Shown here: positions 6,058 to 8,065 of the stretch, piece after piece
Layout of the letters: every line of letters begins with the position of its first letter
Numbering within the stretch: position 1 is the stretch's first letter
Origin: an uncultured Azospirillum sp.
Lineage (GTDB): Bacteria; Pseudomonadota; Alphaproteobacteria; RF32; CAG-239
Direction: 5' to 3'
NCBI GenBank assembly: GCA_946184595.1
Contig: CAMHFM010000033.1
Location: forward strand, 1-8,065
DNA length: 8,065 nt
Notes under the pieces: generated by a model
What the model was told of the DNA's origin: nothing
Databases searched by the model: none
Seen by the model: only the letters and a program-made list of their open reading frames with translations
Program-made: the position numbers and the translations under genes

Positions 6058-7779
6058 ATGATAGAATATTGGAAACGATTCGCCGAATATTATATAAATA
6101 ACTTTACCCCGAAATTAGCCGAATGTTTATATAAAGGCTATAATCTAGAAAAATTTAAGCGAGATTGCATAGCAGGATTAACGGTTGCCGTTATTTCCAT
6201 TCCGTTGGCTATGGCTTTGGCAATCGCTTCCGGTGTTGGTCCAGATCAAGGATTATATACTGCAATTATTGCCGGATTTTTTATTGCTTTGTTAGGCGGA
6301 AGCCGCTACCAAATCGGTGGACCGACAGGCGCTTTTGTTGTTGTTATATTTAATGTTATGCAACAATACGGGTATCAAGGATTGGCAATGTGTATGATTG
6401 TCGCCGGTGTCGTGTTAATTGCTGCCGGTTATTTGAAATTAGGAACATATATTAAATATATCCCTTATCCGGTAGTGACGGGCTTTACCGCAGGAATAGG
6501 ATTGCTTTTAATTTCAACTCAGATTAAAGATTTATTGGGACTTAAAATTGAAAATGTGCCAGCTGATTTCTTATCAAAATGGAATGTTTATCTTCATAAT
6601 CTCGATAACTTTACTATCGGCTCGATTTTGATTGCTGTATTTTCTTTCAGCGTTATTTTTTATATTCATCTGCGTCGTCCGAAATTACCGGCATATTTAT
6701 TATGTGTTACGGGAGCGACAATTTTAGTTGCCGCATTTGGGATGAATATTGATACGATTGGTAATAAATTCGGTGGAATTCCACGTTTTCTACCAATGCC
6801 GAAGTTACCGGATATTGATATGAATTTAATGCTTAAAGTGTTACCAAGCGGATTAACGATTGCCTTTTTAGCCGGTGTAGAATCTTTGCTAAGCGCAACA
6901 GTCGTTGATGGTATGAGCGGTGATAATCACAATTCAAACGCTGAATTAATCGGTGAAGGCGTCGCTAATATAATGAGTGTCCTGTTTATGGGTGTTCCGG
7001 CTACAGGGGCAATAGCTCGAACAGCTGCAAATTTTAAAGCCAAGGCATATTCTCCGATGGCAGGTATTATGCAGTCTGTCTTTTTAATTTTATTTATGTT
7101 GTTGTTAGCGCCCGTGGCCAAATATATTCCTTTAGCTTGTTTGTCTGCTGTTTTAATGATTATCGGCTATAATATGCTTGGGCTTGAAAAAATGTATAAG
7201 TTACTGCAAGGTCCTAAAGGAGACAGATATACGTTAGTTGTAACGCTTCTGCTGACAGTCTTGGTTGATTTAAATACCGCAATTTCCGTTGGATTTATTC
7301 TGGCAAGCGTTATATTTATGCATCGTATGAGTCGAGAAATGGAAATTGAAACGGATGACCCTGCATTAGTCGAGAAAAAATATGGCGGTCGTGATTTTAG
7401 CGAAGTTTTGCGTAACCGTGGTGTTATATCAATGCGTATTTCCGGACCGTTGTTCTTTGGAGGAGTATCAAATATTTCTCAATTTTTGAAAAACTTAAAT
7501 GAAATGCCGAAAGTTTTGATTTTACGTATGGGATATGTACCGATGGTTGATGCCAGCGGGGCAAATATTATTGTTGAGTTTGTAAAAAAACAGCGCAAAA
7601 AAGGGATTAAAGTTATCTTTTCTAACGTCAAAAAACAGCCGCGCCGTGTTTTACATGAAGCCTTTTTAGAGGAAGGAATTGATTATCATACAATTTCTAC
7701 GGCATCAACTTTTGATAATGCTCTGAAAATGGCGCGACGCTATTTGAAAAATACGGAAACAGCTGAAGGAAAAGAATAA
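6058..7779 (+). CDS. SulP/SLC26-family anion transporter with STAS domain
   Basis: A 573-residue inner-membrane protein of the usual length for the family (E. coli DauA/YchM is about 560). The membrane part begins near residue 38 with AGLTVAVISIPLAMA, followed by GLYTAIIAGFFIALLGG and the family signature GGPTGAFVVV (residues 87-96). Later come AGVESLLSA and GVPATGAIARTAANF, both typical of SulP. The hydrophobic segments end near residue 425. The cytoplasmic STAS domain follows (about 450-560), with VDASGA at D498-G501; its serine is in the position phosphorylated in SpoIIAA-type STAS proteins. Family substrates include sulfate, bicarbonate and C4-dicarboxylates (DauA). The residues here do not tell which, so I give no symbol. 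There is no strong Shine-Dalgarno sequence, only a purine-rich tract 6035-6053. No binding-protein or ATPase genes are nearby, consistent with a stand-alone secondary carrier. Confidence 0.95.
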   Translation: MIEYWKRFAEYYINNFTPKLAECLYKGYNLEKFKRDCIAGLTVAVISIPLAMALAIASGVGPDQGLYTAIIAGFFIALLGGSRYQIGGPTGAFVVVIFNVMQQYGYQGLAMCMIVAGVVLIAAGYLKLGTYIKYIPYPVVTGFTAGIGLLLISTQIKDLLGLKIENVPADFLSKWNVYLHNLDNFTIGSILIAVFSFSVIFYIHLRRPKLPAYLLCVTGATILVAAFGMNIDTIGNKFGGIPRFLPMPKLPDIDMNLMLKVLPSGLTIAFLAGVESLLSATVVDGMSGDNHNSNAELIGEGVANIMSVLFMGVPATGAIARTAANFKAKAYSPMAGIMQSVFLILFMLLLAPVAKYIPLACLSAVLMIIGYNMLGLEKMYKLLQGPKGDRYTLVVTLLLTVLVDLNTAISVGFILASVIFMHRMSREMEIETDDPALVEKKYGGRDFSEVLRNRGVISMRISGPLFFGGVSNISQFLKNLNEMPKVLILRMGYVPMVDASGANIIVEFVKKQRKKGIKVIFSNVKKQPRRVLHEAFLEEGIDYHTISTASTFDNALKMARRYLKNTETAEGKE

Positions 7780-7793
7780 ATTGAATAAAAGAC

Positions 7794-7821
7794 TTGCAAA
7801 AACAAAACAATAGGGAATAAT
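7794..7821 (+). promoter_or_regulatory. Candidate promoter of the last gene
   Basis: TTGCAA (7794-7799, preceded by C) and AATAAT (7816-7821) are separated by 16 bases; each has one or two mismatches to consensus. With no terminator visible after the transporter, read-through from it is also possible. Confidence 0.4.
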
Positions 7822-7850
7822 AAAAAAAGTAAAAACAGAAAGGGATAAAT

Positions 7851-8065
7851 ATGTTCGTTCTTTTAGCAATTTTATTAATAATAACAGCCACACCGGTTTT
7901 AGCCAATCCGGCATGTGCCGTTTGTACTGTGGCTGTCGGCGCATCGCTCGAAATTGCACGCAGTTACGGAGTTGATGATGCTATCGTTGGCGTTTGGGCA
8001 GGTGCCATGCTCGTCATTTTAGGCTACTGGATGCTGAGTTGGATGGATAAAAAAGGTTGGCGTTT
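7851..8065 (+). CDS. Small membrane protein with N-terminal CxxC, 3' end missing
   Basis: The 71 visible residues start at an ATG preceded by AAAGGGA 5 bases upstream, and the frame is open to the right edge. An N-terminal hydrophobic stretch ends in PVLA, a possible signal peptidase site though the n-region has no positive charge. Directly after it comes NPACAVCTVAVG with a CxxC pair. A second membrane segment lies around AIVGVWAGAMLVILGYWML and is followed by a basic DKKGW tail. The CxxC would face the periplasm if the leader is cleaved or is a membrane anchor. I recall similar small NP-x-C-x-x-C-TVAVG proteins in other anaerobes but no assigned function. A thiol-redox or metal-binding role is only a guess. 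Confidence 0.8.
   Translation, partial: MFVLLAILLIITATPVLANPACAVCTVAVGASLEIARSYGVDDAIVGVWAGAMLVILGYWMLSWMDKKGWR

Overview
This AT-rich window carries four complete protein genes and two that run off its edges. No rRNA, tRNA, CRISPR array or transposase gene is visible. The best guess is an uncultured anaerobic, probably gut-dwelling alphaproteobacterium. Three things suggest this: a rubrerythrin beside a class A flavodiiron protein (the O2/peroxide defence of strict anaerobes), CTTGAC-type -35 boxes, and long secreted cysteine-rich proteins ending in DUF1566/FISUMP-like domains, which I associate with such genomes. There is no phylogenetic marker here, so this assignment is inference.

Left third (1-3952): a rightward transcription unit of two adjacent cysteine-rich proteins. 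The first is open at the left edge. The second starts 11 bases after the first stops and has a clear signal peptide. Both carry a cysteine module built around a YPYS-type core (four copies in total) and end in a related C-terminal domain. A strong bidirectional hairpin terminator closes the unit. The function is unknown; secreted or surface-exposed proteins are the reasonable reading.

Middle (3966-5955): rubrerythrin on the minus strand and a flavodiiron protein on the plus strand, divergently transcribed from a short shared region. A perfect 15-bp inverted repeat in that region overlaps the candidate -35 boxes of both genes, so they may be co-regulated. Rubrerythrin reduces peroxide and the flavodiiron protein reduces O2 (or NO) to water (or N2O), so together they would form a cytoplasmic detoxification pair. 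The flavodiiron gene is followed by two consecutive hairpins in a 254-base gene-free stretch that I cannot fully explain.

Right third (5989-8065): a SulP/SLC26-family anion transporter with a C-terminal STAS domain, behind its own candidate promoter. It is followed by the start of a small membrane protein with an N-terminal CxxC motif, cut off by the right edge. The most novel-looking parts are the cysteine-rich pair, the shared palindrome between rubrerythrin and flavodiiron genes, and the structured element at about 5810-5955.
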